From contig CACZDV010000014.1 in the NCBI GenBank assembly GCA_902780025.1, positions 1-64,000 of the forward strand: a stretch of 64,000 bases of DNA. Direction: 5' to 3'. How positions within the stretch are numbered: position 1 is the first letter of the stretch; each line of letters begins with the position of its first letter. Shown one piece after another: positions 8,653-17,331 of this stretch. The DNA comes from an uncultured Prevotellaceae bacterium (lineage in GTDB: Bacteria; Bacteroidota; Bacteroidia; Bacteroidales; Bacteroidaceae). The position numbers and the translations under genes were made by a program. Below the pieces are notes generated by a model that saw only the letters and a program-made list of their open reading frames with translations, was not told the origin of the DNA and made no database searches.

Positions 8653-8661
8653 AACGATATA

Positions 8662-9006
8662 CTACAGTTTGTTTCCTTCTTTAGGGAACACCACACAAGG
8701 CTTGAACGTCTTGGCCTCCTCAAAGTCCATGAGGGCATAAGAGATGATGATGCACACATCGCCCACCAGCACCTTGCGCGCCGCTGCCCCATTCAGGCAG
8801 ATGCAACCCGAGCCGCGTTCGCCTTTTATAATATAGGTCTCAAAGCGTTCACCATTGTTGTTATCTACTACCTGAACCTTCTCGCCCGCAATGAGGTTGG
8901 CGGCATCCATCAAGTCTTCGTCGATGGTGATGCTGCCCATGTAGTTCAGATTAGCCTCCGTTACCGTAACACAATGCAACTTCGACTTCAGTACTTCTAT
9001 CATCAT
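8662..9006 (-). CDS. panD: Aspartate 1-decarboxylase proenzyme
   Basis: This 114-residue pyruvoyl enzyme decarboxylates aspartate to beta-alanine for pantothenate. The self-cleavage site is G24-S25 in NYMGSITID, producing the pyruvoyl group on Ser25. Lys9 in KSKLH and the [16 protein letters not shown] segment are conserved. Two adjacent ATGs (9006 and 9003) are possible; the first places the cleavage site at 24/25, as in Escherichia coli. The start overlaps the panC stop, so translation is probably coupled. It forms a panC-panD operon, with both beta-alanine supply and its condensation with pantoate encoded together. Confidence 0.96.
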   Translation of the reverse strand: MMIEVLKSKLHCVTVTEANLNYMGSITIDEDLMDAANLIAGEKVQVVDNNNGERFETYIIKGERGSGCICLNGAAARKVLVGDVCIIISYALMDFEEAKTFKPCVVFPKEGNKL

Positions 9007-9896
9007 GATTCCTTATATTTAATGTGGTCAATCAGACGGATGGGAGTCTTGCCGCAATACACCGTAATACAGCCAACGACATAGGGAGAATCTTCCCAGG
9101 AGGAAACATCCTGTAGCGTGTTGCCGTCAACAATAGAGAAATACTCAACGTCAAGTCCGTCTATGGCATTGATGTCGGCCACCACTTTATCGTGAGTCTC
9201 CTGTACAGAATGCGTCTTGGCATAAGTGACGCTGGCCTTCAGCGCCTTATAGATGTTAGGGGCAATGGCTCGTTCGTCAGGAGCCAGCAGCGTGTTACGC
9301 GAACTCTTGGCCAAACCGTCCTCATCACGCACAATGTCGCACTCCACAATCTGAACGGGAATACCCAGATGGCGCACCATAGCCTTCACTACGGCAATCT
9401 GCTGCCAATCCTTCTCGCCAAAGTATGCTTTGTCAGGCTTCGAAATATAAAAGAGACGGCTCACAACCTGACACACTCCATTAAAGTGACCAGGACGATG
9501 GGCGCCTTCCATCACAGTAGAGACAGGAGGATACTCAAACTGACGCGTGTCGGGCGTAGGGTACATCTCCTCTACCGACGGTGCCAACACATAAAGAGCC
9601 AGACCTTTGGCAGAATTACCGTCTGCAGCTTCTTCTGCAAACGTCTTCTCCAACAACTCGCAGTCAGCCTCCAGCGTACGCGGATAGTTCTTCAAGTCAT
9701 TCTTGTCGTTGAACTGCGTCGGATTAACAAAGACGGAAACCACCGTCACCTCGTTCTCCCTGACACTACGACGTACTAACGAGGCGTGTCCTTCATGAAG
9801 CGCTCCCATTGTAGGCACAAGGCCTACTTGGCGACCCTGCTTACGCTCATCAAACAAAGCGTTTTGTAAATCAGCAATCTTGTAAAATACTTTCAT
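9003..9896 (-). CDS. panC: Pantothenate synthetase
   Basis: This 297-residue ATP-dependent ligase joins pantoate and beta-alanine. The HIGH-type nucleotide motif is [10 protein letters not shown] (28-37); the KMSKS-like region is the KSSRNTLL segment, and the central [12 protein letters not shown] is a family marker. A short insertion ([11 protein letters not shown]) near residue 95 is not in most homologues and looks like a surface loop. It overlaps panD at its 3' end. Upstream on the reverse strand is a poor -7 box (TTATTTTG at 9928-9935), so the promoter is only tentative. Confidence 0.96.
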   Translation of the reverse strand: MKVFYKIADLQNALFDERKQGRQVGLVPTMGALHEGHASLVRRSVRENEVTVVSVFVNPTQFNDKNDLKNYPRTLEADCELLEKTFAEEAADGNSAKGLALYVLAPSVEEMYPTPDTRQFEYPPVSTVMEGAHRPGHFNGVCQVVSRLFYISKPDKAYFGEKDWQQIAVVKAMVRHLGIPVQIVECDIVRDEDGLAKSSRNTLLAPDERAIAPNIYKALKASVTYAKTHSVQETHDKVVADINAIDGLDVEYFSIVDGNTLQDVSSWEDSPYVVGCITVYCGKTPIRLIDHIKYKES

Positions 9897-10040
9897 TACC
9901 CTTTTTTATTAGTTACAAAATCGGGTGCAAAATAACAACATTTTTATCAAATAAGAAAGAAATATCGTGAAAATATGCCAAATAAGACCCTAAAAATTCT
10001 AAAAAGCAACCGAAAATTCCGATTTTTCCATATTTTTTCG

Positions 10041-10048
10041 TACCTTTG
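10041..10048 (+). promoter_or_regulatory. -7 box for the glycogen synthase gene
   Basis: TACCTTTG lies 22 nt before the chosen ATG at 10070, in a very AT-rich region (9897-10040). It fits the Bacteroidetes -7 consensus. No good TTTG is seen at -33. Confidence 0.5.
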
Positions 10049-10069
10049 CCATACAAAAACCAAGTATTT

Positions 10070-10876
10070 ATGGCAAAGAGAATCTTATTCATCAATCAAG
10101 AGACTATACCTTACGTACCCGAAACCGAACTGGCCGTGATGGGCAAACGCGTCCCTCAGGTTATTCAAGAGCATGGCAACGAGATTCGCACCTTCATGCC
10201 CAAATGGGGTAACATCAATGAACGTCGGGGACAGCTTCACGAGGTACAACGCCTATCAGGCATGAACCTGATTATTAATGATACTGACCACCCGCTGATT
10301 ATCAAGGTGGCCACCATCGTACAGACCCGCGTACAGGTATATTTCATTGACAACGATGACTATTTCTCAAAGCGCCAGATGCTGCTGGACGAGAACGGCG
10401 AGGACTATCCTGACAACGGCGAGCGTACCATCTTCTTCGCACGCGGCGTTTTAGAGACGGTCAACAAGCTTCGCTGGGCACCTGACATCATTCATTGTCA
10501 GGGCTGGATGAGCGCAGTTATTCCCCTCTACCTGAAGACCGCCTACCGCGAAGAGCCGTCGTTTGCCAACACGAAGGTGGTTACGTCGCTCTTCACCAAG
10601 AGCCTCAATTCCGACTTGGGCGAGAACTTCAAGACGTGCATCGAGTTCAAGGACGCAAAGGCCAGCCTCCTGAAGAAGTATAACAACAACTTCAACTTCG
10701 AAGAACTGGGCAAGCTCGCCATCGACTATTCCGACGGCATCATCGAGGCCGACAAGGAGGTGAATGCCGACTTGCTGAAGTATGCCGTTGATAACAACAA
10801 ACCTCTGTTGAGGTACCCGGGCGAGGACTTCGGCGAGGCTTACGAAGCCTTCTACGACCAACTATGTCAAGAATAA
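10070..10876 (+). CDS. Glycogen/starch synthase catalytic-domain protein (GT5-like)
   Basis: This 268-residue protein starts MAKRILFINQETIPYVPETELAVMGKRVPQ. It matches only the N-terminal Rossmann domain of GT5 glycogen synthases, the form usually found in Bacteroidales, where the protein is near 270 residues instead of about 480. ADP-glucose-dependent chain elongation is the annotated role, but the usual C-terminal GT-B domain, which supplies much of the nucleotide-sugar site, is absent, so activity is uncertain. The upstream extension to a TTG at 10046 overlaps the promoter box, hence the ATG at 10070. It is followed at 33 nt by the DUF4270 lipoprotein. Confidence 0.82.
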   Translation: MAKRILFINQETIPYVPETELAVMGKRVPQVIQEHGNEIRTFMPKWGNINERRGQLHEVQRLSGMNLIINDTDHPLIIKVATIVQTRVQVYFIDNDDYFSKRQMLLDENGEDYPDNGERTIFFARGVLETVNKLRWAPDIIHCQGWMSAVIPLYLKTAYREEPSFANTKVVTSLFTKSLNSDLGENFKTCIEFKDAKASLLKKYNNNFNFEELGKLAIDYSDGIIEADKEVNADLLKYAVDNNKPLLRYPGEDFGEAYEAFYDQLCQE

Positions 10877-10909
10877 GCAACAAGCACATTATTATATTTT
10901 AAGGTAAAA

Positions 10910-12355
10910 ATGAAAGCAAAATGGATCGCAGGGATTTTGTTGACAGCAATAACAATCTCTGCATGTGATGATGATACTGCAAACATCGGTTCTTCACTAA
11001 CCAAGGACGTTGACCATTTCGCCATCGTCTCTGATACCTTTGACGTATCGACCCGTTCCATACTCATAGACTCTGTGCTCTCACAGAACAGCACCTGCTA
11101 TCTGGGACGCATTAAGGACCCCATAACCGGCGACTACATCACGTCTGACTACACGTCGCAGTTCGTACAGCTTGAATCTATGGCAAGCGATCTTTTCCCG
11201 ATAAAGGATAACATGGTTAGCCGCGACCTGGCAGACAACATTATTGCCGACTCCTGCCACCTGAACGTCTATATCGTATCATCGGTGGGTGACTCCCTGG
11301 CACCTATGGGCCTGAAGGTGCAGGAAATGAAGATTCCTGTTGCCGAAGGACAGTTCTACTATACCGACTTCAGCCCCGAGGAAGACGAGCTCGTACGCAC
11401 AGACGGCATCATGAAGCAGAAGACCTACACCTTTGTAGATTTTCTGAAGAGCGAGGATTTGCGTAACACGACAAACTACATTCCCTACATCAACATTCCC
11501 ATCAACGACCCCTACACCGACAAAGACGGCGTTACATGGAGTAACTACGGCTCGTACATCATCAACAGCTACTACAATCATCCCGAATACTTCAAGAACT
11601 CGTTTACGTTCACCAAGAACGTTTGCCCGGGCTTCTACTTTAAGAGTACTGACGGCGCAGGACTGATGTCGCAGATTTATACCACCGAGCTGAAAGTCTA
11701 TTACCGCTACTACGGCGATACCGTCACCGTCGGCAACCGAACCTTCACAGGTACTACCGAGGTAAAACAGACAACGACTATAACCAACGACAAGAAGCGC
11801 CTGCAACAGCTGGTTGCTGACAACAGCTGCACCTACCTGAAGACACCGTCAGGCATTTTTACCGAGGTGGAACTGCCTGTCGAGGACATTATGCGTGGTC
11901 ATGAGCACGACTCCATCACCTCTGCCAAGATTGTCTTCCAGACCTATCAGACCGATACCGACATCTGCTTCGATAATGCCTCCTATCTCGTCATGGTGCC
12001 CAAGGCAAAGATGTTCTCCTTCTTCGAGAACAACGAGTTGCCTGACAACAGGACATCGTACCTGGCCCAGCTAAGCAAGAAGACCGACAGCTACGAGTTC
12101 GGCAACATCTCGATGCTGGTGACACAACTCTATAGGAACAGGGCAAGTAATGATGCCGACTGGAACAAGGTAGTGCTCATTCCTGTGGAGTGTACGCTGG
12201 GGTCTTCGTCAACAACGACAACCACGACTACTGCGACGACTGCCACTAAGGTGTCGAACCTGATGTCGCTGACCAACACACGACTGGTAGGCGGCAGCGA
12301 GAACACTCATGCGCCGGTTACCATCAGCGTTATCTACACCACGAGTGATGACTGA
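10910..12355 (+). CDS. DUF4270 lipoprotein
   Basis: This 481-residue protein has a lipoprotein signal (hydrophobic run, then ISACDDD with the acylated Cys at about residue 19; acidic residues after the Cys suggest surface export in Bacteroidetes). The rest is the DUF4270 fold, with a recurring YLGRIKDPITGDY-like start and a region ending in VIYTTSD. Function is unknown; family members are predicted beta-rich surface lipoproteins. There is a Thr-rich low-complexity run near residue 440. It follows glycogen synthase at 33 nt and precedes a small conserved gene by 9 nt; this order is, to my knowledge, common in the order. Confidence 0.85.
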   Translation: MKAKWIAGILLTAITISACDDDTANIGSSLTKDVDHFAIVSDTFDVSTRSILIDSVLSQNSTCYLGRIKDPITGDYITSDYTSQFVQLESMASDLFPIKDNMVSRDLADNIIADSCHLNVYIVSSVGDSLAPMGLKVQEMKIPVAEGQFYYTDFSPEEDELVRTDGIMKQKTYTFVDFLKSEDLRNTTNYIPYINIPINDPYTDKDGVTWSNYGSYIINSYYNHPEYFKNSFTFTKNVCPGFYFKSTDGAGLMSQIYTTELKVYYRYYGDTVTVGNRTFTGTTEVKQTTTITNDKKRLQQLVADNSCTYLKTPSGIFTEVELPVEDIMRGHEHDSITSAKIVFQTYQTDTDICFDNASYLVMVPKAKMFSFFENNELPDNRTSYLAQLSKKTDSYEFGNISMLVTQLYRNRASNDADWNKVVLIPVECTLGSSSTTTTTTTATTATKVSNLMSLTNTRLVGGSENTHAPVTISVIYTTSDD

Positions 12356-12364
12356 CAAAGCACT

Positions 12365-12493
12365 ATGGCTGATAACTTCTTAGAGAAACACTACGAGGAG
12401 TATGAAGCCCGCAAGGCTGCGTGGTTTCGGAAAAAGCGGCACCTGCCGAAAGCTAATCGCTCTCCGCAGCGGCCTGACGACGAGGCACTTTAG
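12365..12493 (+). CDS. Small conserved hypothetical protein
   Basis: This 42-codon frame begins MADNFLEKHYEEYEARKAAW, is highly charged, and ends with PDDEAL. As I recall, short proteins with the same MADNFLEKxYExYxARKxAW opening occur in other Bacteroidales, sometimes mislabelled dehydrogenase. It starts 9 nt after the DUF4270 stop and ends 15 nt before the convergent helicase stop. A single amphipathic helix is predicted by eye. Function is unknown. Confidence 0.65.
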   Translation: MADNFLEKHYEEYEARKAAWFRKKRHLPKANRSPQRPDDEAL

Positions 12494-12508
12494 TCACACA
12501 CCTCACCC

Positions 12509-14869
12509 CTACTCTATCACTTTGATACGTGCAAACTTCAACAGCAACTGTTTGGTTCCAGTATTCTTGAACTGAACAGTTGCTTTTTGATTCTCGCCCG
12601 TTCCTTCCAGCTTTAAGACTACACCTACGCCAAACCGCTGGTGCTCAACAACGCTGCCCTCATGGAGGGCGGACGGGGATTGGGTGGTGGGTGACGGGGG
12701 TTGAGTGGTGGATGATGGGTAGTTGGAAGGCGTTGGAGGAACCACGCGCGGTTTGGGGTCAGCCTTAAACTGCGTGGCAACAGGACGCGCATTCTGCACC
12801 ATACTGCTTGCTCGGCTGTACTTGTTGCCGTTATAGTCAAAGTTATCAGACTGCCGCCGGCTGCCAAAGACGGAACCGCCCATGCTGCCAATGCCCGACT
12901 GCTCGACGTAGAGCAGCGAGGGGTCGATGTCGCGAATAAAGCGCGATGGCGTGTCAAACTCTACCCGTCCGTAACGCCAACGGTTCTGCGCACAGGTCAT
13001 GATGCAACGCTTCTCGGCTCTGGTGATGGCCACGTAGAGCAGTCGCCGTTCTTCCTCCAGTTCGCGTAACGAGTTGACACACATGGGCGAAGGGAAGATG
13101 TTCTCCTCAAGTCCTACAATAAATACCGTAGGGAATTCCAGTCCCTTGGCACTATGAATGGTCATGAGCACCACCTTGGGCTGCGTGTCGTCATCGTCGC
13201 TGTCCAGGTCGGTCATGAGCGACACCTCCTGCAGAAAGTCAGAAAGGGCCGTATGGTCAGCCATATCCTCTTCGCGGCGTGTCTCGACAAAGTCCTGCAG
13301 ACCGCTGACGAACTCCTGCAAGTTCTCCTGCCGCGAAAGGTCCTCAGGGTCCTTGCCTGAGTAAATGTCTCGGCTGATGCCACTCTCCATAATGATGTCG
13401 TGACCCAAAGCAAAGGCATCGTCGGTCTTTGCCCTGTTAATCCAGAGTTCCACCTGGGCGCGGAACTTCTCAATCTTTGCAGCCGTACCCTTGTTAATGT
13501 CAAGCTGGAACAAGACGGGCTGCGTAATGACCGTCCACAGGCTTACCCCATGCAGGTTGGCAGCCGCCACAATCTTGTTGACGGTCGTGTCGCCAATGCC
13601 TCGTGCGGGATAGTTAATGATACGCTTCAGGGCCTCTTCGTCGTCGGGGTTGGCCACCAGGCGGAAGTAGGCAATAACGTCTTTTATCTCCTTGCGCTGA
13701 TAGAAGCTCAGCCCTCCATAAATGCGGTAGGGAATGTTCTCCTTACGCATGTATTCCTCGAACGAACGACTTTGCGAGTTAGTACGGTATAGAATGGCAA
13801 AGTCGCTGTATTCACAACTGTCCTTACGCTTGTAGCGCTTAATGTCGTTACACACCATCTGAGCCTCCTCCTTGTCGCTGTAGGCGGTCTTCAGGGTGAG
13901 CCGCTCGCCCTCTTCGTTGTGGCTATACACATCCTTTGGTATCTGCCGCTGATTATGGCGAATCAGACTGTTGGCAGCCTGCACGATGAGCTGCGTTGAA
14001 CGGTAGTTCTGCTCCAACTTGAAAAGACGCGCACCAGTATAGCCTTTCTGGAAGTCGAGTATGTTGTCGATGTTCGCGCCCCGGAAGCTGTAGATGCTCT
14101 GTGCATCGTCACCAACCACGCAGACGCGCTGGCGCTCCTTGGTGAGCTGCATGACGATGGCCTGTTGAACACGGTTCGTGTCCTGATACTCGTCAACGAG
14201 CACATAGGCAAAGCGGTCAACGTAGTGCTGCCGAATGTCCTCATGATTGCGGAAGAGCATGTAGGTCTGCACCAGCAGGTCGTCGAAGTCCATAGCGTTG
14301 GCCTGTCGGCAGCGTTCAGCATAGCGCAGGTAGATGTTACTGATAGCGGGAACCTTGCGTACGGCATCGTCTGCAGCCGAAGGGCTGTTAGCGTATGCCT
14401 GCGGCAACAGGAGGTGGTTCTTGGCCATAGAAATACGATCAGCCACGCTTGACGGTTTGTAGAGTTTCTCATCAAGCTGCATCTCGCGAATGATGCTCTT
14501 CACCAGCGAGCGGGAGTCGCTCTGGTCGTAGATGGTGAAGTCAGGGTTATACCCAATGTGCTGTGCCTCGCGCCGTAGTATGCGTGCAAAGACAGAGTGG
14601 AAGGTTCCCATCTGCAGGTAGCGGGCCCTCTCCTGCCCCACCAGCCTGCCTATGCGCTCCTTCATTTCTCGGGCAGCCTTGTTGGTAAAGGTAAGCGCCA
14701 GTATGCGCCAAGGCTCCAGTTGGTATTCCTCCAGCAGGTAGGCTATCTTGTAGGTCAGCACACGCGTCTTGCCCGACCCGGCGCCAGCTATGACCAGCTG
14801 GGGACCGTCGCACCAGACTACCGCCTCGCGCTGGCTTTCGTTCAGTTCATTGAGCAGTTGTTCGTTCAT
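12509..14869 (-). CDS. PcrA/UvrD-type ATP-dependent DNA helicase
   Basis: This 786-residue superfamily 1A helicase has Q-motif LNESQREAV, Walker A AGAGSGKT (28-35), motif Ia TFTNKAAREMKER, motif II VLVDEYQDTN, motif III VGDDAQSIYSFRGA, motif IV NYRSTQLI, motif V TIHSAKGLEF and motif VI YVAITRAEK. It unwinds DNA 3' to 5' in excision repair and at stalled forks. A Pro/Ser/Thr-rich linker near 700-735 precedes a Tudor-like C-terminal domain (HQRFGVGVVLKLEG). The start at 14869 (MNEQLLNEL) is chosen over an upstream in-frame start because homology begins there. It is convergent with the small gene at 12365. Confidence 0.94.
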   Translation of the reverse strand: MNEQLLNELNESQREAVVWCDGPQLVIAGAGSGKTRVLTYKIAYLLEEYQLEPWRILALTFTNKAAREMKERIGRLVGQERARYLQMGTFHSVFARILRREAQHIGYNPDFTIYDQSDSRSLVKSIIREMQLDEKLYKPSSVADRISMAKNHLLLPQAYANSPSAADDAVRKVPAISNIYLRYAERCRQANAMDFDDLLVQTYMLFRNHEDIRQHYVDRFAYVLVDEYQDTNRVQQAIVMQLTKERQRVCVVGDDAQSIYSFRGANIDNILDFQKGYTGARLFKLEQNYRSTQLIVQAANSLIRHNQRQIPKDVYSHNEEGERLTLKTAYSDKEEAQMVCNDIKRYKRKDSCEYSDFAILYRTNSQSRSFEEYMRKENIPYRIYGGLSFYQRKEIKDVIAYFRLVANPDDEEALKRIINYPARGIGDTTVNKIVAAANLHGVSLWTVITQPVLFQLDINKGTAAKIEKFRAQVELWINRAKTDDAFALGHDIIMESGISRDIYSGKDPEDLSRQENLQEFVSGLQDFVETRREEDMADHTALSDFLQEVSLMTDLDSDDDDTQPKVVLMTIHSAKGLEFPTVFIVGLEENIFPSPMCVNSLRELEEERRLLYVAITRAEKRCIMTCAQNRWRYGRVEFDTPSRFIRDIDPSLLYVEQSGIGSMGGSVFGSRRQSDNFDYNGNKYSRASSMVQNARPVATQFKADPKPRVVPPTPSNYPSSTTQPPSPTTQSPSALHEGSVVEHQRFGVGVVLKLEGTGENQKATVQFKNTGTKQLLLKFARIKVIE

Positions 14870-14993
14870 TGTTCTAATGTCTGGGGGTTCTTGTGAGCGA
14901 ACAAGCCTCCGATTCACATCGAAGGCCTGCCACAAACACAAACACAAAATAAACCTTTAACAGGTTATAATCAGTTACATGAATATACTATTC

Positions 14994-16031
14994 TTACTGG
15001 ATGCCGCGCTCGCGCAACTTCAGTTGCCATTGCCAAGCAGACTTCAGCGTGTCTTCAAGACTCGTCTCTGCCTTCCATCCGAGCACGTTGTTGGCCTTCT
15101 CGGGGTTTGCCCACACCTTCTCAATGTCACCTGCACGACGGGGTGCAAACTGCCAGTTGAGCTTTACGCCGGTAGCCTTCTCGAAGGCATCGACTATCTC
15201 CTTGGTTGAAACGCCACGGCCTGTTCCCACGTTGAACACCTCGAGCTTCTCTGAGTCAGTATCGAGCACGCGCTCCATCGCCTTGACGTGAGCCTTGGCC
15301 AGGTCAACCACGTAGATGTAGTCGCGAATGCAAGTGCCGTCGGGCGTGTTGTAGTCGTTGCCGAACACGCTCAGTTTCTCGCGAATACCAATGGCCGTCT
15401 GTGTCACGTAGGGAATAAGGTTCATGGGCACTCCGTTGGGCAGTTCTCCAATGATGCCCGACGGGTGAGAACCAATGGGGTTGAAGTATCGCAGCAGAAT
15501 GGCCTTAATGGGCGCTCCGCTATTGATGTCGTCGCGGATAATCTCCTCGTTCACCTGCTTAGTGTTGCCATAGGGGCTCTCTGCCGGCTTAATGGGTGCG
15601 TCCTCAGTAACGGGCAGGTTCTCCGGGTCAGGCTGACCATAGACGGTACAGCTTGACGAGAAGATGATGCCCTTCACGCCGTGCTTGGGCATGAGCTCGA
15701 GCAGGTTGACCAGCGAGAGGATATTGTTGCGGTAATACATAAGAGGCTTCTGCACACTCTCGCCTACAGCCTTCGATGCAGCGAAGTGGATGATGCCCTC
15801 TATCTTGGGGTACTTCTCGAAGACGCGCTCCATTGCCTCCAAGTCGCAGCAATCTACTTTCTCGAATGCGGGACGCGTACCTGTAATCTTCTCAATGCCG
15901 TCGATGACATCAGCATTAGAGTTGGAAAGGTTATCCACTATCACAACTTCGTAACCTGCGTTCTGCAGTTCTACAGTTGTGTGCGAGCCTATAAAGCCCG
16001 TTCCTCCTGTTACCAGAATTGTCTGTTTCAT
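14994..16031 (-). CDS. galE: UDP-glucose 4-epimerase
   Basis: This 345-residue short-chain dehydrogenase-type epimerase has the NAD-binding motif GGTGFIGSHT near the N-terminus, the catalytic Ser in SSSCTVYGQP, and Tyr/Lys in YGNTK. The C-terminal WKAETSLEDTLKSAWQWQ is typical of GalE. It interconverts UDP-glucose and UDP-galactose for the Leloir pathway and for surface glycans. It is monocistronic with its own promoter at 16065-16096 on the reverse strand. Length is standard. Confidence 0.96.
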   Translation of the reverse strand: MKQTILVTGGTGFIGSHTTVELQNAGYEVVIVDNLSNSNADVIDGIEKITGTRPAFEKVDCCDLEAMERVFEKYPKIEGIIHFAASKAVGESVQKPLMYYRNNILSLVNLLELMPKHGVKGIIFSSSCTVYGQPDPENLPVTEDAPIKPAESPYGNTKQVNEEIIRDDINSGAPIKAILLRYFNPIGSHPSGIIGELPNGVPMNLIPYVTQTAIGIREKLSVFGNDYNTPDGTCIRDYIYVVDLAKAHVKAMERVLDTDSEKLEVFNVGTGRGVSTKEIVDAFEKATGVKLNWQFAPRRAGDIEKVWANPEKANNVLGWKAETSLEDTLKSAWQWQLKLRERGIQ

Positions 16032-16064
16032 TTCGTTATTCTTATGTTTTAAGTTTTGGGACTA

Positions 16065-16096
16065 CAAAGGTACGAATAAGCAAGGAGAAAAGCAAA
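16065..16096 (-). promoter_or_regulatory. Bacteroidetes-type promoter for galE
   Basis: On the reverse strand, -7 TACCTTTG (16065-16072) and -33 TTTG (16093-16096) are spaced 20 nt apart, about 33 nt upstream of the galE ATG. Confidence 0.7.
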
Positions 16097-16260
16097 TAAA
16101 AACTTGTTTTTTTTACTTTCTCGTGCAAAAGTGCCTTCGACCTTAGACCTTTTACCTTAGTCCGTTGACCTTTCTTACGACAAAAAATAAGGGCACGGGG
16201 CCGATTTGTCGCAAAACGGAAGGTGTGTCGCAACAAACCGAAGAATATTTCACGCCATTA

Positions 16261-16292
16261 TTTGCAAACGCAAGAAATGCACCGTAACTTTG
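16261..16292 (+). promoter_or_regulatory. Orphan promoter driving a candidate small RNA
   Basis: TTTG (16261-16264) and TAACTTTG (16285-16292) lie 20 nt apart, a full match to the -33/-7 layout, but no gene-length reading frame follows. Predicted transcription start is about 16297. Confidence 0.6.
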
Positions 16293-16296
16293 CATC

Positions 16297-16428
16297 AGAA
16301 AAAAGAAATTCATACGATTCATACATAAAGGTTTTAAGTTAATAATAATAGTTAGTGATTGATTTAGTCTTACGAATTCTTCATTTTTAGAAGCCAGACA
16401 TAGCACGCAGCGATGCGTGCTATTTTCG
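16297..16428 (+). ncRNA. Candidate small RNA between galE and the lipoprotein gene
   Basis: From the orphan promoter the sequence runs about 130 nt to a strong hairpin, ATAGCACGC (16400-16408) pairing perfectly with GCGTGCTAT (16415-16423) and followed by TTTTCGTT. That is a Rho-independent-type end. The body is AT-rich and contains GAATTCTTCATTTTTAGAAG, which can form a second, smaller stem. No convincing coding frame is present. A promoter, terminator and no ORF are the only evidence; identity with a known RNA family was not established. Confidence 0.45.
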
Positions 16429-16452
16429 TTATATCAACAAATATCCACACCA

Positions 16453-16482
16453 CTCCAAGAGAAGTGCCGTTTCTCTTGAACT
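16453..16482. repeat. Single palindromic repeat unit
   Basis: CAAGAGAA-GTGCCG-TTTCTCTTG is a hairpin. Its core GAAGTGCCGTTTC (16461-16473) is identical to 61400-61412, the start of the 22-bp repeat array downstream of hicB. It lies between the candidate RNA terminator and the lipoprotein promoter. Confidence 0.55.
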
Positions 16483-16556
16483 TTTTTCGGCAATATATAG
16501 TGATATTACGGAAAATCTTTGTAAATTTGTGGCGTTGATTAATGTTACACCTAAAA

Positions 16557-17036
16557 ATGAAGAAGATTTTTGTTTGCATGATGGGAGGATTGATAAGTAT
16601 GCTGAGCTGCGGGACAAAGGCTCCTGAAGGAGAGCTGCTGAGCGTGGAATACGTTAAGAATGAAATGAGTATGGTCCCCGATTATGAGGGCCACGCAGAA
16701 CGGGCAACCGACGGAACATTCCTGCTGAAGGCGATGAAGGAGGGACACGGCTCACTCTTTCAGAAACAACTGAGCAAGGAGGAAATGAGCCAGCTACGCC
16801 AGATTATTCTGGAAGAGAAGATGTACAACTACAAGGAGCATTACCGCCCGCCGTTCCAAGTGATGGACGGCTACCAATGGTATTTCAATGCCCGGTTCTC
16901 CGACGGCTCCTCTATCTACTCCTCAGGCTCTAATGCAAAGCCCCGTGGAGAGGGACTTCAGCGAATACGTGACTGCATGATGCGGCTGATTGCCGATGCT
17001 GACAGCGTGGTGGAAGCCCACGACGATGACCTCTGA
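16557..17036 (+). CDS. Small lipoprotein of unknown function
   Basis: This 159-residue protein starts MKKIFVCMMGG, with a lipobox ending in SMLSCG and the acylated cysteine near residue 18. The mature part is charged, ends HDDDL, and shows no family I recognise. A segment around YQWYFNARFSDGSSIYSSG resembles a short beta-hairpin region. A -7 box TAAATTTG (16522-16529) lies 27 nt upstream. The start at 16557 is preferred over an in-frame start five codons earlier because it gives a normal signal peptide. The gene stands alone. Confidence 0.7.
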   Translation: MKKIFVCMMGGLISMLSCGTKAPEGELLSVEYVKNEMSMVPDYEGHAERATDGTFLLKAMKEGHGSLFQKQLSKEEMSQLRQIILEEKMYNYKEHYRPPFQVMDGYQWYFNARFSDGSSIYSSGSNAKPRGEGLQRIRDCMMRLIADADSVVEAHDDDL

Positions 17037-17050
17037 CGAGTCAGAACTAC

Positions 17051-17115
17051 CACTTTGCCGTAACCAAAGTAGAAGTTTGCCGTAATCAAAGTCAGAGTTT
17101 GCCGTAACCAAAGTG
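17051..17115. repeat. Three-copy tandem palindromic repeat
   Basis: Three units of about 23 nt contain CTTTGCCGTAACCAAAG or close variants (second unit TTTGCCGTAATCAAAG), separated by AGTAGAAG, AGTCAGAG and similar. Each unit is an imperfect palindrome, with CTTTG pairing to CAAAG. It sits between the lipoprotein stop and the end of tRNA-Arg, which are convergent. Confidence 0.75.
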
Positions 17116-17177
17116 TTTCGCTGAAACTGGGCAGGAGAACAAAAAAAGAGAGGACCTTACGAAAAAGTTCTCTCTTC

Positions 17178-17254
17178 TGGTGACTCCCGCGGGATTCAAA
17201 CCCACAACCTTCTGATCCGTAGTCAGATGCTCTATTCAGTTGAGCTAGGGAGCC
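17178..17254 (-). tRNA. tRNA-Arg (anticodon ACG)
   Basis: The reverse strand folds as a standard cloverleaf of 77 nt including an encoded CCA. The acceptor stem GGCTCCC pairs with GGGAGTC (one G-U). The D-arm is AGCTCAACTGAATAGAGC. The anticodon stem TCTGA/TCAGA encloses loop CTACGGA with anticodon ACG, and the T-arm carries GTTTGAATCC. It reads CGU, and CGC/CGA after A34 deamination. It has its own promoter. Confidence 0.97.
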
Positions 17255-17273
17255 TTTTGCTTAATTGCGGGTG

Positions 17274-17305
17274 CAAAGGTAAGGAGTTTTTCTGAAACAG
17301 CCAAA
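17274..17305 (-). promoter_or_regulatory. Promoter for tRNA-Arg
   Basis: On the reverse strand, -7 TACCTTTG (17274-17281) and a TTTG -33 element (17302-17305) are spaced 20 nt apart, about 20 nt upstream of the tRNA 5' end. Confidence 0.7.
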
Positions 17306-17331
17306 CTTTTTTGGAACTTTTTTTGAAAAAG

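Noticed and set aside
16152-16617. Short reverse-strand frames in the galE-lipoprotein gap
   Set aside because: Low-complexity translations without similarity; they overlap the promoter, candidate RNA and lipoprotein start.
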